Positions 1 through 33,106 of a stretch of 64,000 nucleotides of DNA are shown one piece after another (within the stretch, counting starts at the first letter, position 1; every line of letters starts with the position of its first letter). A program made the position numbers and the translations under genes. Source of the DNA: Monarcha castaneiventris obscurior (lineage: Eukaryota; Chordata; Aves; Passeriformes; Monarchidae); NCBI GenBank assembly GCA_026261815.1, contig JAMPIT010000890.1, positions 10,818,001 to 10,882,000 on the forward strand, in the 5' to 3' direction. The notes beneath the pieces are model-generated. The model searched no databases and was not told where the DNA came from. It saw only the letters and a program-made list of their open reading frames with translations.

Positions 1-19110
<19,110 letters not shown>

Positions 19111-19164
19111 TGAACCACAGAATGGCTGGGGTTAAAAGACACCTTTAAGAATACCTAGTTCCAG
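19111..19164 (-). mobile_element. CR1 LINE, tiny 3'-end remnant
   Basis: The plus strand reads ccacagaatggctggggtta and continues with a degenerate form of the CR1 3' end (GGAAGGGACCT... CTAGTTCCA). Only the last 50 or so bases are left, and the element's sense strand is the minus strand. Substitutions at several consensus positions suggest an old insertion. The 3' boundary in unique sequence is approximate. Confidence 0.6.
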
Positions 19165-22100
19165 AAACAAACTGCTATCACTTAATGATGATTATGAAAA
19201 TGAACACATACAAGTCATGCTGATGAACTGAATAGCCTTAATTATGTTTCTTTGTATAATCTTGTTATTAGGCACATAATGAGTGCAAGCAAGTTAGAAA
19301 GGACTCAGGGCAGCACCAGGGGCAGCAGCCAGGCAAATTCGGCCTAGGTCTTGCACTATGCTCCTCAAGCAAGCTAACCAGTCCCTCACACTATATTAAG
19401 AATTGTTTTCCTAATGTCTGGCTGAAGAGGGAAAAAAACCCAAAAAGTCAGAGGAAGGGAGTGACAGGAAAGAAGTATTATTTCAGCAGACAGCCAATAA
19501 CCACATCACATGCAGTAAATTGTTCTGGGAGGTAAGAGAGTACTGCTATTCAGAAACAGAGGTAAGAAGAAAAGGCCACTAACTTGCAAAGAGAGTATCA
19601 AGCAAAAAAAAAAAAAGAAGAAAAATTCTGTTACACTGACTTGGCATTTATGGCACTGTTTTGGTCTGTAGTCTACCATTAATCTCAAATATGATAGCCT
19701 TTCAGGCTTCTAATATAGGGTTAGTAAATATATTTTTAATGATGACAGAGCAGACATTCCATGGGGAGATAAGTGTTTAATATGCTATCAGTCAGACAAG
19801 ATTTCTTTCGCATTTGATACGTGAATTAAGTGTATGTGAATTCAGTATCTCCATCCAAGGATCTCCACACCTTACACTTCGCACTTGCAGGAAAAAGAAC
19901 TCTGCTGTTTGAATCAGCCCCAGCCAAAACAGATAATACAAATTCTATGTAACACAATCCCATCAGAGCACACAGCAAAATAGTGCTTGAATGGGGCAGT
20001 AAGAGATGAGCATTTCCCTGTTTCCATTCCATGCAAGTTGGGTAATGGTGATTTTTTCTTTTTAACACAACACTATGTTTATGCAGGGATTGACGAAGTT
20101 AAGCTGTTATTTCAGAAGAACTTTCCTCTTTAACTCTCTTGCTCCCTAGAATGACTCACTTTTCAGAAAGAACATTGTCTGCTTTTGGCTAAGATCAAAT
20201 ATATTATTAGTTTAAGTCATTACAGAAAATGTTCTTTCCAGCTATAATATACTACAATACTAACCCCCAAACCAGCCATAGATTAGTTTACTTTTGTCAT
20301 GGAAGAAGAAAAAAATCCTTTTCATGATATTAAAAAAATTTCATTTATCTTCCTCGTCTCTCTTTAGCATGCAGTACCTGCAGCTTTAAATTCAGCTCAC
20401 AAGTGTAGGAAACAAGGACCATGAAAACATTCCCAATGAAAAATGATTTGACAAAAGCCACCAGTTGGAAATGCTCACAGTTACAGAGTATCTTTTTTAC
20501 TTGAAATTCTTCATCTAGCGTGTTATTAATCTGCCTGGTGTTTGTAACTCATCGTTACCACTAAATTTCAGAGAGAAATGCCACGACTTCTTACAGGCTG
20601 TGAGGTTCCATCCCACGCAGGCTGGTGACAACCTGACCTCTGCAGTACGTGCTTCTGTTCAACACAGCAGAGTCAAGCAAAAACCCAAGGAAGTGCTCAA
20701 AACCACAGACCCTTATCAAGGCAACTCCACGAGTCTCTCTGACCAGACTCCTTCACTAGAACAATGAAATCATCAACCAAAATGGTGAAATATCATGGGA
20801 AGCTGAACATTCACTAAAATAAGGAAAAAAGTTAGTATTACCAAAAAAACCCCTCAAAACCCAAATGCCAAATAAAGAGTGTCAACTTTCCCACACAGTC
20901 AAGACAATGCAGTAAATCCAGCAATGATACTAATTGTCTTGCAGCAAAATTGGTCATTGGTGAGGAAAACAGCCAACACACAAGACTCCATTGTGTTTTT
21001 AAGCAATCATGTCTGCATCTACCCTGGATTTTTAAAGCTGTATAGGTCTACTGATACTTAGAGATCCTTAAATTTTACACTGTTGCTTACTACCATCCAC
21101 ATATTGTCAGACAGAAAGTTTGGACTCCAGCACCCTGAAAGAAATCGTAACTCCAACTTCAGTTCAACAGACCCTCACTACAAGGAATGAGTCCACTCAG
21201 ATTTCCTATTCATTCATTTTTTTATTAATGTCTAATTCCCTTTGTTTTTTATAATGAATAGCTTAACTAACCATCTTTTTTACAGAAGAATAGTGAACCT
21301 GGTATCTTCTACATTGATGGCATTTATATTATTTTTAATGCATATTTCTAGTTATTCTATTCCTTGCTTGCAAACAGGTAAGAGGCTTTATTCCCAAGAA
21401 CATGCTGCCTTGATTTAATGAAACAAAATCTTTTGCCCTCTTTATCCATTCCTTTATGAGGCACAGATTGCTGCTGCTGCTTCTCCCTTGTAATGGTTAG
21501 TACAACTGATCGGTCAAATTTGGCCCTCAACAGTCCAGCAATTTCAGGAAAATAGTTTTCTCGTGGATTTGTTACTGTCAAGTGAAAAATGTGTACTAAG
21601 AAAAAAAACATGCCATTTGCACTTCATGGACTTTCCAGGCTGCTTGCTCCTCTTTTGGACCGCAATAACCTGGTTATTTGAAGTGACCTAAAGGCAAACC
21701 TTTCAGGCACATAAAAACAATAAAATTCTAATGTATTCATATGTGTGTTAGAGCTTGCATGTGCTTCACTGAAACTGTAGAAATTGCTTGGCTGTCTCTT
21801 TTTTAGCCTCTTGTATCAAGCTAAGTAATAAAAAAAAAAACCTCTTGGATCATAAACCTGTATTTATTGCATCCAAAAGTTTTCTTGTACTCCAGAAGTT
21901 TTATAACCTATATTTTCATTGAAAATTTCATATGATATTCTTGCGCACCTATATTTCAAATTGAAATATTTACTACTCAACTTGGTAGAGAAAATTCAAT
22001 AAAGGCCTTCAACAGTCTGTCTACTATAAATAGACTGCTAGAAAGCTGAAAAGCATGTGACCAAAAGAAAAAAAAAGCAGCAAAATCAACAGAAGCTTCT

Positions 22101-25100
22101 TATAAAAAAAAGGAAGACACATTAATATGACAAAAAATATGAGTCAGTGCAGACAGGGCCTTATCTTCAGAAAACATACAAGTAAGGCAATCAGGTTTTA
22201 GAAGATCATCACCCACGAAAGAAAATAATTGTGTGTGTGTCTTTTTGGTGACCAAGCAAAGCAGCGATATCTATGCATCACAGGAAGTAGAGCTGATGAA
22301 TGTGCTATGAAATAATGCAAGTGGAAAAGAACAGGCTTTCAAGCCATTTTTCTCCTTTTTCATGCTGTCTCGGACAACAGACAATTGTAAAATTAAAAAA
22401 AAAAAATTAAACCCTCCCCAACAAATAATTCTTTCACCTCAAAAGAATGCACATACAGCTAAGAAACACTTGAGGTTTTCCACCAAAGAACAGACATACA
22501 AATGTTAGTCCTTTGTTTAAGAATTGTAAAAGTTTAAAATATTATATTTAGGAATTAAATACCTGTATTTAAATAAAAAAGTATTTAAATACATCTTTTT
22601 TAATTTCAAATACCTTTTCAGCTTTGATTAAAGGCTCACTGAAACTGGACCACATAGAAAAGACCTAAAACTCTGTAAATGTTTTGATAATTTCTCTTAG
22701 AGGATCAAGGATTAGAAACTCACCATGGACAACATTACTGGAATCTCTTCCATCGAGGACTGACCAAGTATGCAACTACAGGGGATCCCAGCATCTGGGC
22801 AGGGTCTACAAGATCCTCTTCCACTTTTGGAAGCGTCTGAGCTGTCCCTTCCAAGCTGAGCAAGGAACAATTTCCAGTCCTGAGCTTCAGAAGGAAAGGA
22901 CTCAAGACTTTCTTTGAGCCTCTCTCATTGATCTACTCTTAGAAACAAACAGCAGCAATAGGGGAATTGAAAGAACAAAGCTACATCAGACTTCTGCAGT
23001 ATAGCAAGGCTTCTCCACCAGGCACAAATCTTTCAAGTCCAGAAAACAGTTTTCTCCTTTTCTTTCCCCTTTTAAAGTTGTTACAACAAAGTTCTCCTAT
23101 AGGTATTCATATCTCTGCTAAAAACCCCCAAACCGACAAAACAAACAAAAAACCCAACAACAAAAAGCAAAACCACAAAAAAATATATTTAATGCTATTT
23201 AAACTGCACATTCTTATCAAGCTCAGTAGTAGCATGGATAACAGTACAGATCAGATGTGATTTGTATTGGAGCAATGATTCTTAATATTCCCTGTATTGC
23301 TTGTCTCAGAATTGTTCCTGGCAGGCTTATTGTATATAACTGACTACAAATAGCTATCTCATATATAACTAACTCAACTAATGAAGAAAATTTTTGCAAT
23401 TTAAATAAATTTGTGGGCAGTTTATACCCAAGAAACTTATTAGCATTCTAGCAGTCCTTTCACAATAAAATCTCTATCCATTTGCAAACTGAGTCACATA
23501 GATCTCATTTACAGACTATTGTCTCGTTTCAGAAAAAAGCACCTCCAGAAATGCTTGCAAAAGGGAACAAAATACCTAAATAAACACTTGCTGCTTATTT
23601 TCTTTGTGGGTTTGGTACTTAAAGTTAGTAAATATCACTGTCTTTCTTGTTTTGCTTTAATGAAGTTATGAAATGCAAAAGGGGTCTCACACCCCTGAAA
23701 AGGCATTACAAGATAGAGTCATTAAGAACTAGACTAACCCTGTCATCTTTCTGTAGATCATTCAGAATAATGATTTGTGGGATTATTTCACACCTGACTA
23801 GCCAAAATACTTTTCTATATTGAGGTTCTGTCTCTAACAGAGGCTTTTATTTGCCACTACAAAAACAATATTTTGTGAAGTTCCTTTTTAAGTAAAAGGG
23901 TAAAGAACCATCATTTCAGATAATTTTTCAGTGGACTGCAGCACTGCTGTGCTTTTCAGGGCAGCCCTTGAACATGGACGCTCTAATGATCTAAGCCCCT
24001 TAACCAGAAAGATATAAATCATCATTACAGCAGGAAACAGACTGCAACATTTAAAACTCAATTAGAGGCAATGCAAGCAAGTGGTGGGCTGCAAAACCTG
24101 GCTTTTCTGTCAAATCAAAAATTTAGTAGAAGAATCAACACCTTCCTCTTTTGCTACTTTAGTGCTGGGCAATCAGGAAGTATTTCTCTGCTGTAAATGG
24201 CAACAGTAAAAGAGTTTATTGGTAACTTAAAAGGCCATTTCTATTCCTTGTAGGTTCACTTTAGTTTTTATAATTCTTACCTACAGTGCTCTAATATTCA
24301 TTCGTAACTGCTGACGCCGTTTTTGACCTGCTAACCAGCATGAAGTCATTTCATTAGCATTTGTAAAAACAGAAAGCTAATTAATATTAAGAGTGCATCT
24401 TGGTTTTTAAAATACATTAATTCACTAAACTTCTAGAAACTGAAAATTCATATTTTGCAATTGCTGATGGATACATTCCAGAGAAATGGAGTGTCAAGAG
24501 AAGAGGAAAGCACAAGGTGTAAGAGGAGCAATTTCTAAGCTGCAAGAGGTCATTTTACCTATTCCTCAAACTCCCTTCACAAACAAAGTGATTGCTCTAC
24601 AAAAAGAATGGTAATTTTCTCAGTTCAAAAGGAAACAAAAAAGACTGTATTTTTCTTCAAAGGCCATGTGTATCCTGAGCAAAATACAAAGGGTGACTAC
24701 ATACAAACAGAGGGAAAATGTATTGATTTAATCACAGTTTAGCTGTCTTTTATTGCCCTGACTGTTTAGGAATGGAGACATTGAGGGGTTCAGTTTGACA
24801 AATGAAGACTTTACAAGAAATTACAGAAAGAGTAACACTAAGGAAAACAATATGATCACGCAAATGTATCTATAAGCTTCTGAAATAAAGTATAGGCACA
24901 GTGTTAAAATTCTTCTGGGTATATGCTTTACAACTGTGATTTCCTACTTTGGTTGTGCTCTTCCCCTAGTGCTTTGTTTCACCCTATTTTTCAATACGTC
25001 AGGACAAAGACAGCAGAGCTACAGCAGGAGAGAAGGAAGAGAGAACACTTTTCTAGGCCCCTGATTGTCCTGACACTGGGACTGCATCAAAACCTGGGAC

Positions 25101-26873
25101 ACACAGAAATGATTCCCAGTTTCAATGCCAGAACAACTTCATACTTAACTGAGAGGCCAAGAATAAATGAAATACAAATGGAAAAAAAAAAAATTCCTGA
25201 ATAGAATTTGGAGACAACAGCTGTCATCTAATAATCTACCACTGTATTTTATTTTTTAAGTGATGTAAGCCAGAAAAAATCTGCCATTCTGAAAGGAATG
25301 AGTAAACAAAACCAGTGTATATTCAAAGTCAGAATCAAGTTTCACGCTTAATTCAAGGCATTTTTTACAGAAAATGGGTCCTCTTTAATCATCAGTCTAA
25401 TGCTGCCCATATACATGAGTCATATACAGATTTTGCATTCCAGAGAAAGATTCTCCCTCACTGCCACCATAATATTAGAGAGATATTTATTTCAACAGAA
25501 AACAAAACAAAAAGAGAAGTATGTTGCTGTTTCCACTGAAAACCATCAGGAAAAAAAGGTGAAAAATAGCAGCTCCAACAACATACAAAAAATGCATATG
25601 AGGCTGCAAAACAGCATTGAAGTTTATCTCCAACCCTTTAAACTCTGCTGAAGTCCTGTAATTTTCATACTTTATCTACCAAGAAAAGCTGCATCAGCTC
25701 AGACTCTGATTTGGTACAAATGAAGCACCTGTGTAAGAGTCAGCACCAAGGCCTCCTCATTATGAAGGCAGCATCCCTTCCTGCACTGGACTTGCACTGC
25801 AGCATCGCAGGTGACATGTTCATGGTGGCACTGCAATGACTGGTGTGGAGCCAGCTTATCCTGCCTGGTGCTGCTGGGCTGAGCAAGGACCAGAATGGAC
25901 GGCCAGTAGACTCAGGAACTGCTGGAAAACACCTCATGGCCTACAGCAGGTGGTATTCCTCTCCAGGACTATCTACACCTCCTTCAAAAGAATTAAAAAA
26001 AAACTCCTTCAGAAAGACTCTGTGCTGTTAATCAATGTGTTAATCACAATGCAAAACATCTGTCAAACGTTAGGTGGCTACTCTGCAATACAGTAAGGCA
26101 GTACCTGCTGGCTGTGCTTCAGGGTCAGTATAATGTGGGGGCAGGCACTGTGCTACACTGCGGAGCCCCATTTACACTAGCCACTAAATTGAGCAGGTGT
26201 ACAGCCTACAATACAATATAATACACTCAGCTCTCACTTCAGAAACTCATGCCAGTTCTTTTTCCTTTCAATTCAGCTTTATTTGATTTTTCCATTCAAA
26301 CCTAATTCTGCTTCTCTGCACCTCTGGGGGAAGCAGTTCCTGCTGTATTAGGTTTAGAGAGGGCACGCCTCATGTTAATACTACATGGGAATGCATCAGA
26401 TAGTCAGACACATTATTCGAAAAGGATTTACAGCATTCCCAGTTGAAAATAAACAATATAAACCAGAAGTTACTAAATCTAAACAAAACCTGTTGGCAAG
26501 ATGCCTTGGCATGAACAAGAATTAAAGAAAACACCCAGAGTACTACCTATTTTTACAACTAATTACCAACAAGTGTTATTAGACAATTTTCCTTCACCTT
26601 AGCTGTTCATCTCAAGGGTTTACCTTCGGCAGGGTGACAGCAAAAGGAAGAGAAAAAAATCCACTAACTCCAAGCCTAGAGTCACTTAAATCAACTTTTG
26701 CTCAGAAAGCTGAAGTTCACAGCTCAAAATATAATCTACTGCATAGCACAGTAACTTAGAATAGTAACAATTACACTGGGTAAGACTAAAACCCCCAGAA
26801 GGACCTGAGACACTGGAAGAAACATCATCTTATAGATTTGAAATAAAGGAAATGAAAGACCCATATGGTAAAC

Positions 26874-26915
26874 TTTACTTTCATAAAGTAAAGATTTACT
26901 TTCATTCAGTAAAGA
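26874..26915. repeat. Two-copy 21-bp tandem repeat
   Basis: Two adjacent 21-base units, 26874-26894 and 26895-26915, share TTTACTTTCAT at the start and AGTAAAGA at the end. They differ only at two bases in the middle. Each unit is also partly self-complementary (TTTACTTT against AAAGTAAA in the first). It looks like a local slippage duplication in intron 2. No function is implied. Confidence 0.85.
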
Positions 26916-29900
26916 TTTAACATCATCAGTGGCATAGTCCACATAGGATTAAGTACCAACCAAGATGAGCTGTCACAAACTGAAGACAGACCAAGATGAA
27001 CAACTAGATGGAGAATTCACAGGAGGTAACATGCTCCTCCTGCTCACATCTCCTTTGTCCTGTCAGTGCCTCTCCGATGCTCTAAACCATGAATGGATCC
27101 AAGCCATATCAGAGACCAACAGCAGCTGGCCAGCAGGAGTACGGAATCTCCCCAAGAAATGAGGTAAATTAGCCCACCTGAAGCTCCAGACTCTGCAACC
27201 AAACCAGGGCAGGTGTCTGTGCTAACCTGTTGAGCCAGTGGCTCCTGGTTTCTCTACAGCAGATCACTGCAACTGCAGGTAGGAAGAAAAAGGTTTCCAG
27301 GTGGGAGCTTTCACTTGCTGGTGAGAAGTGCACACTGAGGGAGGCAGCTACCTCAAGTGTGTGGTGTTGGGCATATTTTGGGTTTGCCTATCCATACTTT
27401 TGCTATTAGAGAACAAGTTTAAGCACACGGTCCAGAGCAGACTGCCAGCAAACTGACAAGCCCCAAACAAGCATATAAGAAATGACTGGAGAGGAATCAT
27501 TCCCCCCAGTCTTATGAAATACTATCCCAGCAGTAACACCAGCTCCATGGAAATCTGGACAGTGTTACTGAATGGTATGTTACCCTGTGCAGCTCATGTT
27601 GCTCTCCCACAAAAAATCTCTTTATCGCACACTCTTAAGATGGAGAAGAATCCCATTAGCATTTCTATTAAAAGGGCTTTGAAACCAAATCCTGGAGTTA
27701 ACAAGCATGAAACATCAACCACAAAACACATCTAAAAAGCTTTTGGTTTCCCAGGAGGGTTTTGGCTTTTTTTCCTTGCTACTTTCCTTAACAGCAAATC
27801 AAATAATAATAACAAATGGTTCTGATAATTAAATGCCTCCACATGTTACTGGAGGCGTTCATTTCATTGCACTTACATAGAAGTACAATAACTGTATGGT
27901 ATGCTGCAGCAGAGTTTATTCTTCAAGAGTACTCCTCATGTACTTCCTCAGGAAAGAAAATTATTAACTCACCAGATGCAACAGATGCTGACGTTTCTCC
28001 ATTATCTGGATCAAGCCAAAACACGGCGTAACACAAATTATTCTGTACTAACCTAAACTCCTACATTAAGGACAACAAACAAGAGCTATAAATAAAAAGA
28101 TCTATTCTTCACTGGATGATATTTCCTAACTATATGTCCCCAGAAGTGTAAAGGAATTTCAGCAATATCTTTTTCACTTCTAAGACTTAACTCACATCTT
28201 CATGCAAGAACTTCTGCTTGGACTCATAAAGAGGACTTGATAGGCTATGCTGGCTTTCCAAAACAAAAGCGAGAAGATTAAAAAAAATCACTAAAGACAG
28301 CATGTTGCCTAATGACTCCTAACAGAGGACTAGGCAGGCCACTGTAAACAACAAAAAAAAGTAAGTACCAAAGAAAACTTTTTTTCTTCCATACTATTAG
28401 TGTAAAGAAAGTGCCTGTGACTTTATGATACTGAGTCATAAGAGGAGAAAGTAACTTTCAAGACAGAGCCTAGAAATGTGCAATGACTTTGAAAACCTCA
28501 TAAAACTAATAAAAATGCTTCAAAAATCAGTACTCATCTTCTTACTACTCTAAATTACTCATAATCACTGCTAATTAATAGTAAGCAATCTTATATTGGA
28601 ATTTGTCCTCTATTTTTCCCTTACTAAACTCACTTCACAAATTATATACCGAAACTGTAATTTTCTTCATGGGTTGTAGGAAGCTGACTACCTTTCCACC
28701 TTTGACAACTTTGCATCTTTCTGACTCATGGTGATACAGTAAAACAAGAGCACAGTTCACCTGGAGAAATCAATCTGTATCTCCTTCAAATAAGCTCCTT
28801 GCAATTCATTCTCCCAACACGTAATAGCAAGGTTTATAACCCCAGCGGGAGGCTGTGTTAATAGCACTGCTCTTCCCACATGGGAACAGCAGCTGTAAGA
28901 ACATGTGCACTAGCACATTCAAAACATGCAATTATTAGTTTGAATAAGATACCAAAATGTTAAAATATCTTAATGGGGGAAAAAAATTCACTTGGATGCT
29001 GAATGATCCACAGCAAAGACGTCTTGCTTTCTTTTTTTTAACTCCCAAATTGATAGCATCCTCTTCTGGCACAAACTGTTGTTATTAGTCACAGAAGCTT
29101 TTTAAAAATTTATTTAATAAGTTAAGTTTCTCCAGCCAAGAAATCACAGGCATGTAACCTCATCAGCATGAAGAACAGATGGACATTCCCAACAGGGTCT
29201 CCTATCCCCTCCAGTCCAGCCTCCTCTTCCCAGCATGCTCAATATTCTTAAGTGATGGGATAGAGGTTTGGCTGCCAGCACTACTACCCATGTGCTCAAT
29301 TTGCAGAGTGTCCACTTCAGTTATTTGGCCCACCCAGTCATGTTGCAGGAGCCAAATATCGGTGACTTACACGATGTTCAGGCTCCTCTCATTTTCTGCT
29401 GACAAAGCACTACTGTTCCTTCACTGGATTTGTATTGCCAACAGACAGACACATGAGTAAATAACAATAATGCAACTGACCTAGTCTTTTAATATACCTC
29501 CAAAGGCCTAAACTACAGTTTTCTGTACAACAGAAGTTCAACCCCCTAAGTATGCCACCAGTTTTGAAAAGGAAATCCTATGAAATGAATTCAACAGCTC
29601 CTGGACTCTCCTGTTTTTCTTCTTAATTCTGCTCCATCTCCAGTGAAACCCTGTAAATCAGGCAGAAGCAGCAACTCCCCCCAGCACCTGCAACTGGAAG
29701 ACTTCACAAGAACAGACCAGTGCTTCTAAATTTTCAAGATACTGAAACAAATTTACTTTCAAGATGTGTTGTTGTTCTTCAACAGACCCTTTCCTCACCA
29801 TACTCTAAAGCTAATTCAGAGATACTCTAAAGAGGCTTTTGAATTTATTTTTCAGAATCTGCATACATATCCATTTTTTTACTGCAATATGAAATCTCAA

Positions 29901-29936
29901 AAGAACCCACCAAGAATTCTGGCTCATGTGTTAATT

Positions 29937-29955
29937 AAAAAAAAAAAAAAAAAAA
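29937..29955 (+). repeat. Poly(A) run, 19 bases
   Basis: Nineteen consecutive A follow TTAATT. No retrotransposed body can be recognised immediately upstream, so it is treated as a simple repeat rather than a retrogene tail. Its length is likely polymorphic and prone to sequencing error. Confidence 0.85.
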
Positions 29956-31649
29956 TCATGTGGCTAATTCTACCCTAACACTGCTTTCTGAAGTCCCCAG
30001 AGGGCTAACTAAAGACTTTCCAGTGGTATCATGCTAAGGGACAATACCATACATACAGTGAGAACAGTTCAGTCAACTGTGCTTCTCATCACAGACAGAG
30101 AACTTTTCTTCTAATTCCAAGCTGACCTTTTATCTCTATTAATAGGCGACCGGCCATTTTTATACCACCACTGGCTTTTAAAGAAAATAAGCCATTGTTC
30201 CTCTGGCTTTTTCTCCTCAACCTTTTGTTTTCAGTATGCACTGTTCTCCTCCTTCTGCATCCTTCATCCTTGGAGCATTTTGTCTGTGCTTGATTTTGTT
30301 TAATTTCAACTTGAATACAATCAGAAACATGTTTGTTATTCCAGAAAAGTTTAACCAGGGCTTCTAACCACACATGGATAAAAATCCGCTCAACACTTGC
30401 CTGTGTTTATTAGAAATGTCTTCTCAGATGAGACAGAACTTCTCTTTTTCACACTTACAGCCATTCTGCCATTAACTGTGAAAGCCAGGACTTTCTCCTC
30501 CACAGACAAGATGATGAGCAGGATGCTAACAACAGAAACACTCAGCTTCGTGAACAAAACTAAGGACTTCATCCCATTTTTACTACTGCAACCTTTAATA
30601 CATTCCAGTTCTTCGCTCATTTCTAGTCCTCTATTTGACAGTGCCTCCCACAGTGTGTCCTCAGCAGAATTTATTAGCACATGCCCACTCTCTTATGCCA
30701 AGACAATTAATGAAAATATTATACACAATTTGTCTCCTGATGAACCTCTAAGCCTTCTGGAAAGTGGCTCGTCCTTCAACAGGGCTCAGGGCACCTCATT
30801 TTAGCAAAGTTTGCAGAGTTTTGGTGAGAGTCACAAGCCTGGTGACTTCCTAGATGCCCAGTCTGCACCGAAGCTCTCACACAGGCCTAGAATAAACTGA
30901 CTGCAATATTACAAAGGGAGTATCTTCACCCCAAATTATGGTGTCCGGGGATACTCCTCTGGAATGAATTGTTATGCCCAGTACTAAGTTCCAGCTCGGA
31001 AGGACGTGACCTAGCAGCTTTTTCTGTTGCTGTTGTGCTTCCTCAGAGCTGTCTCCTGTCTCCAACATCTGCATTTGCATCTGGAAAGAATGAAGTAGAT
31101 AACTTTGTAAAATAAAATCTATTAGCCACTATGCCTGCTCACTTTTCTTGCCTGGCTCCCCTCTTCTTTCAGATCAACCTCTTTGTTACCCCTCCCATTA
31201 CAGGTTACAAGGGTATTCATTTCATACTTAGCAAGAATGCTGCAGCCAGCTTTGTAACAGACCCCCCTGATGGCCAAAGTCATACTTCAACAACTTTTCT
31301 CTGTAACTCTGCAACCTGTGATCAACATTGTCCTCAGCATTCTGTCCTTAATTAAGATGCCAAGTGTGTCCAAACAACAACAGAAAAATGAGATCACACA
31401 AATGTGTTCACTGAAAGCAGACAATATAATCAAGTCATCAGTGCAAAATTGCTGGGTTACCCTCCCCTCAACACATGCCTAAACAAGGACATAGCATAAG
31501 AAAAAGTCTGTAAAGACACAGCATCACATCGATTCTGAAACTCTAGGTTAAGAATCTGTAGTTCACACAGCTATTCACAAGACACAAAGGTGGTTAATCT
31601 CCTAATGTTACCATTAGAAATCATCTATGCACACCAAGCCTAAATCAGG

Positions 31650-31709
31650 AGGGGGGCTGGCCTAGGTCATCTTCAGAGGTCCTTTCCAACCTCAGCCATT
31701 CTGTGATAA
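31650..31709 (+). mobile_element. CR1 LINE, 3'-end fragment
   Basis: The plus strand reads GGGCTGGCCTAGGTCATCTT, then the CR1 3' tail with TCCTTTCCAACCTCAGCCAT and a final TTCTGTGAT. This is the standard end of an avian CR1 in plus orientation, antisense to PPP3CA. Only about 60 bases remain, a typical severe 5' truncation. Confidence 0.8.
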
Positions 31710-32649
31710 CATTAGAACAGGAAAAAACATCTTAGAAATGCCTAAAATTTTGCCTCTCCATCTCCCCTCCTCCCATTTGCTCTAGAAACATAGTACAGCT
31801 GTGACATCTCAGATGCATAACAACTGGCAGCCACAAGCCTTCTAATAGCTGACCATCAGTCCCTTTGTCTTTGGAAACAGCATGGTGCTGTCAACACAGC
31901 TTTAGCTCAAGAAAAAGCTTTACTAGCTGTGGTTCTACAGACTGAGTACCATACATACAGGAAAATGTAATAAAAATTAAAATCAAAGCAAGGCTCTTAA
32001 TTCCAGTGAACCACAGCAGCTACAATGAAGCAGAATAAAGGAGCTCTTTTTTTCTTATCAGCCTGCCAGATACCTGCTCCCAAAAAATATTAACAGCTTG
32101 CTTTACTTCAAGCACACACAAAATTATTAATTGTACCTTGAAGACCAGCAAGGTTTCATTAAGATGCACTGACAGCACCCTTGTAACAGTAGGGCAAAGC
32201 TCCTACAAAGAGGCCTGTATATGTTTGGTTGCAAACGATTCATCAGCTAATGGTTCATTAGGATGACCAAAGTTCAGCTGACAAAAGTCCAGATAGACAG
32301 CAAAAGCCACATCCTTCTTCTGAACATCCTGCAAGGTGATTTCCTAATTGCACACTGCTGCAGTGTCTTGGGGCAGGCTCTTTTATTATCTGCAGAGAAA
32401 AGTCCCTTGTCATCCCAAATGTTTGTAACCCATGTGATGCTCTAGATCATTTGAGGTTTGATGCATACTCTGCTCCTGTCAATCAGCACTTATCACAGGG
32501 GAGAGGCTTTGCCCAGGAAGATAACTACAACTCTCGACAGTTGGTTGTCCCTTTTAACCTTATTTTTTGTTTGGTGCAACTTCGGACAAGAGACATTGCT
32601 GCTTACATTACTGCCAAAGCTGCTGGTCAAGTTCATAAGAAGTTCCTAT

Positions 32650-33106
32650 CAAGTTCAACCAGGGAAGTGCTGGACTCTGCACTGGGATGGGGCAACCTTG
32701 GATGTGCAGACTGGGGAATGAGATGCTGGAAAGCAGCGCTGTGGAAAGGGACCTCAGGGTCCTGCTTAGCTGAAAGTTGACTACGAATCAGCAGTGCCTT
32801 GGCAGCCAAGAAGGCCAACCATGTTCTGGGGTGCATCAGGCACAGCATCTTCAGCCAAACCTGAAGCTGTGTCAGGGGAGGTTTAGGTTAGGTATTAGAA
32901 AAACGTTCTTCACCCAGAGGGTGGATGGGCACTGGAACAGGCTCCCCAGGGCAGTGGTCGCAGCACCAGCCTGGGAGAGCTCAGTAAGTGTTTGGTCAGG
33001 CACAGGGTGTGACTCTTGGGGATGGTCCTGTGCAGGGCCAGGAGCTGGACTTGATGATCCTTGAAGGTCCCTTCCAACTCAGCTTATTCTATGATTCTGT
33101 AATTCT
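32650..33106 (+). mobile_element. CR1 LINE, 5'-truncated and internally deleted
   Basis: The first part, to about 32860, corresponds to the CR1 reverse-transcriptase C-terminal region (…GCTGGAAAGCAGCGCTGTGG… AAGAAGGCCAACC… CTGGGGTGCATCAGG). The second, from about 32862, matches the distal part (CTGAAGCTGTGTCAGGGGAG, TTCTTCACCCAGAGGGTGG, GGAACAGGCTCCCCAGGG) through the 3' end (TTCCAACTCAGC, ATTCTATGATTCTGT). The stretch that normally lies between these, encoding the RELGLFSLEKRRLRGD-like tail, is absent. The reading frame is broken. It lies antisense to PPP3CA. Confidence 0.88.

Larger units (their letters stand above)
19165..31649. other. Unique intronic sequence with simple repeats
   Basis: The stretch is mostly single-copy and AT-rich. 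It has A-runs at 19604-19616 and 29937-29955, a short TG run near 22230-22242, an AT-rich self-complementary repeat near 22564-22592 (two copies of GTATTTAAATA) and the 21-bp duplication at 26874-26915. The region 30089-30804 has opposed open frames of 95-135 codons. They match no family I know and change frame between segments, so I do not call them genes. Confidence 0.7.

Noticed and set aside
29937..29955. Poly(A) run as the tail of a processed retrogene
   Set aside because: No coding remnant, target-site duplication or recognisable body was found upstream.
30089..30804. Opposed open frames of 95-135 codons, possibly a retrocopy or old ERV piece
   Set aside because: The minus-strand frames change register between segments, depend partly on GTG starts and show no domain I recognise. 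A possible LTR-like string near 30790-30880 could not be tied to any family by eye.
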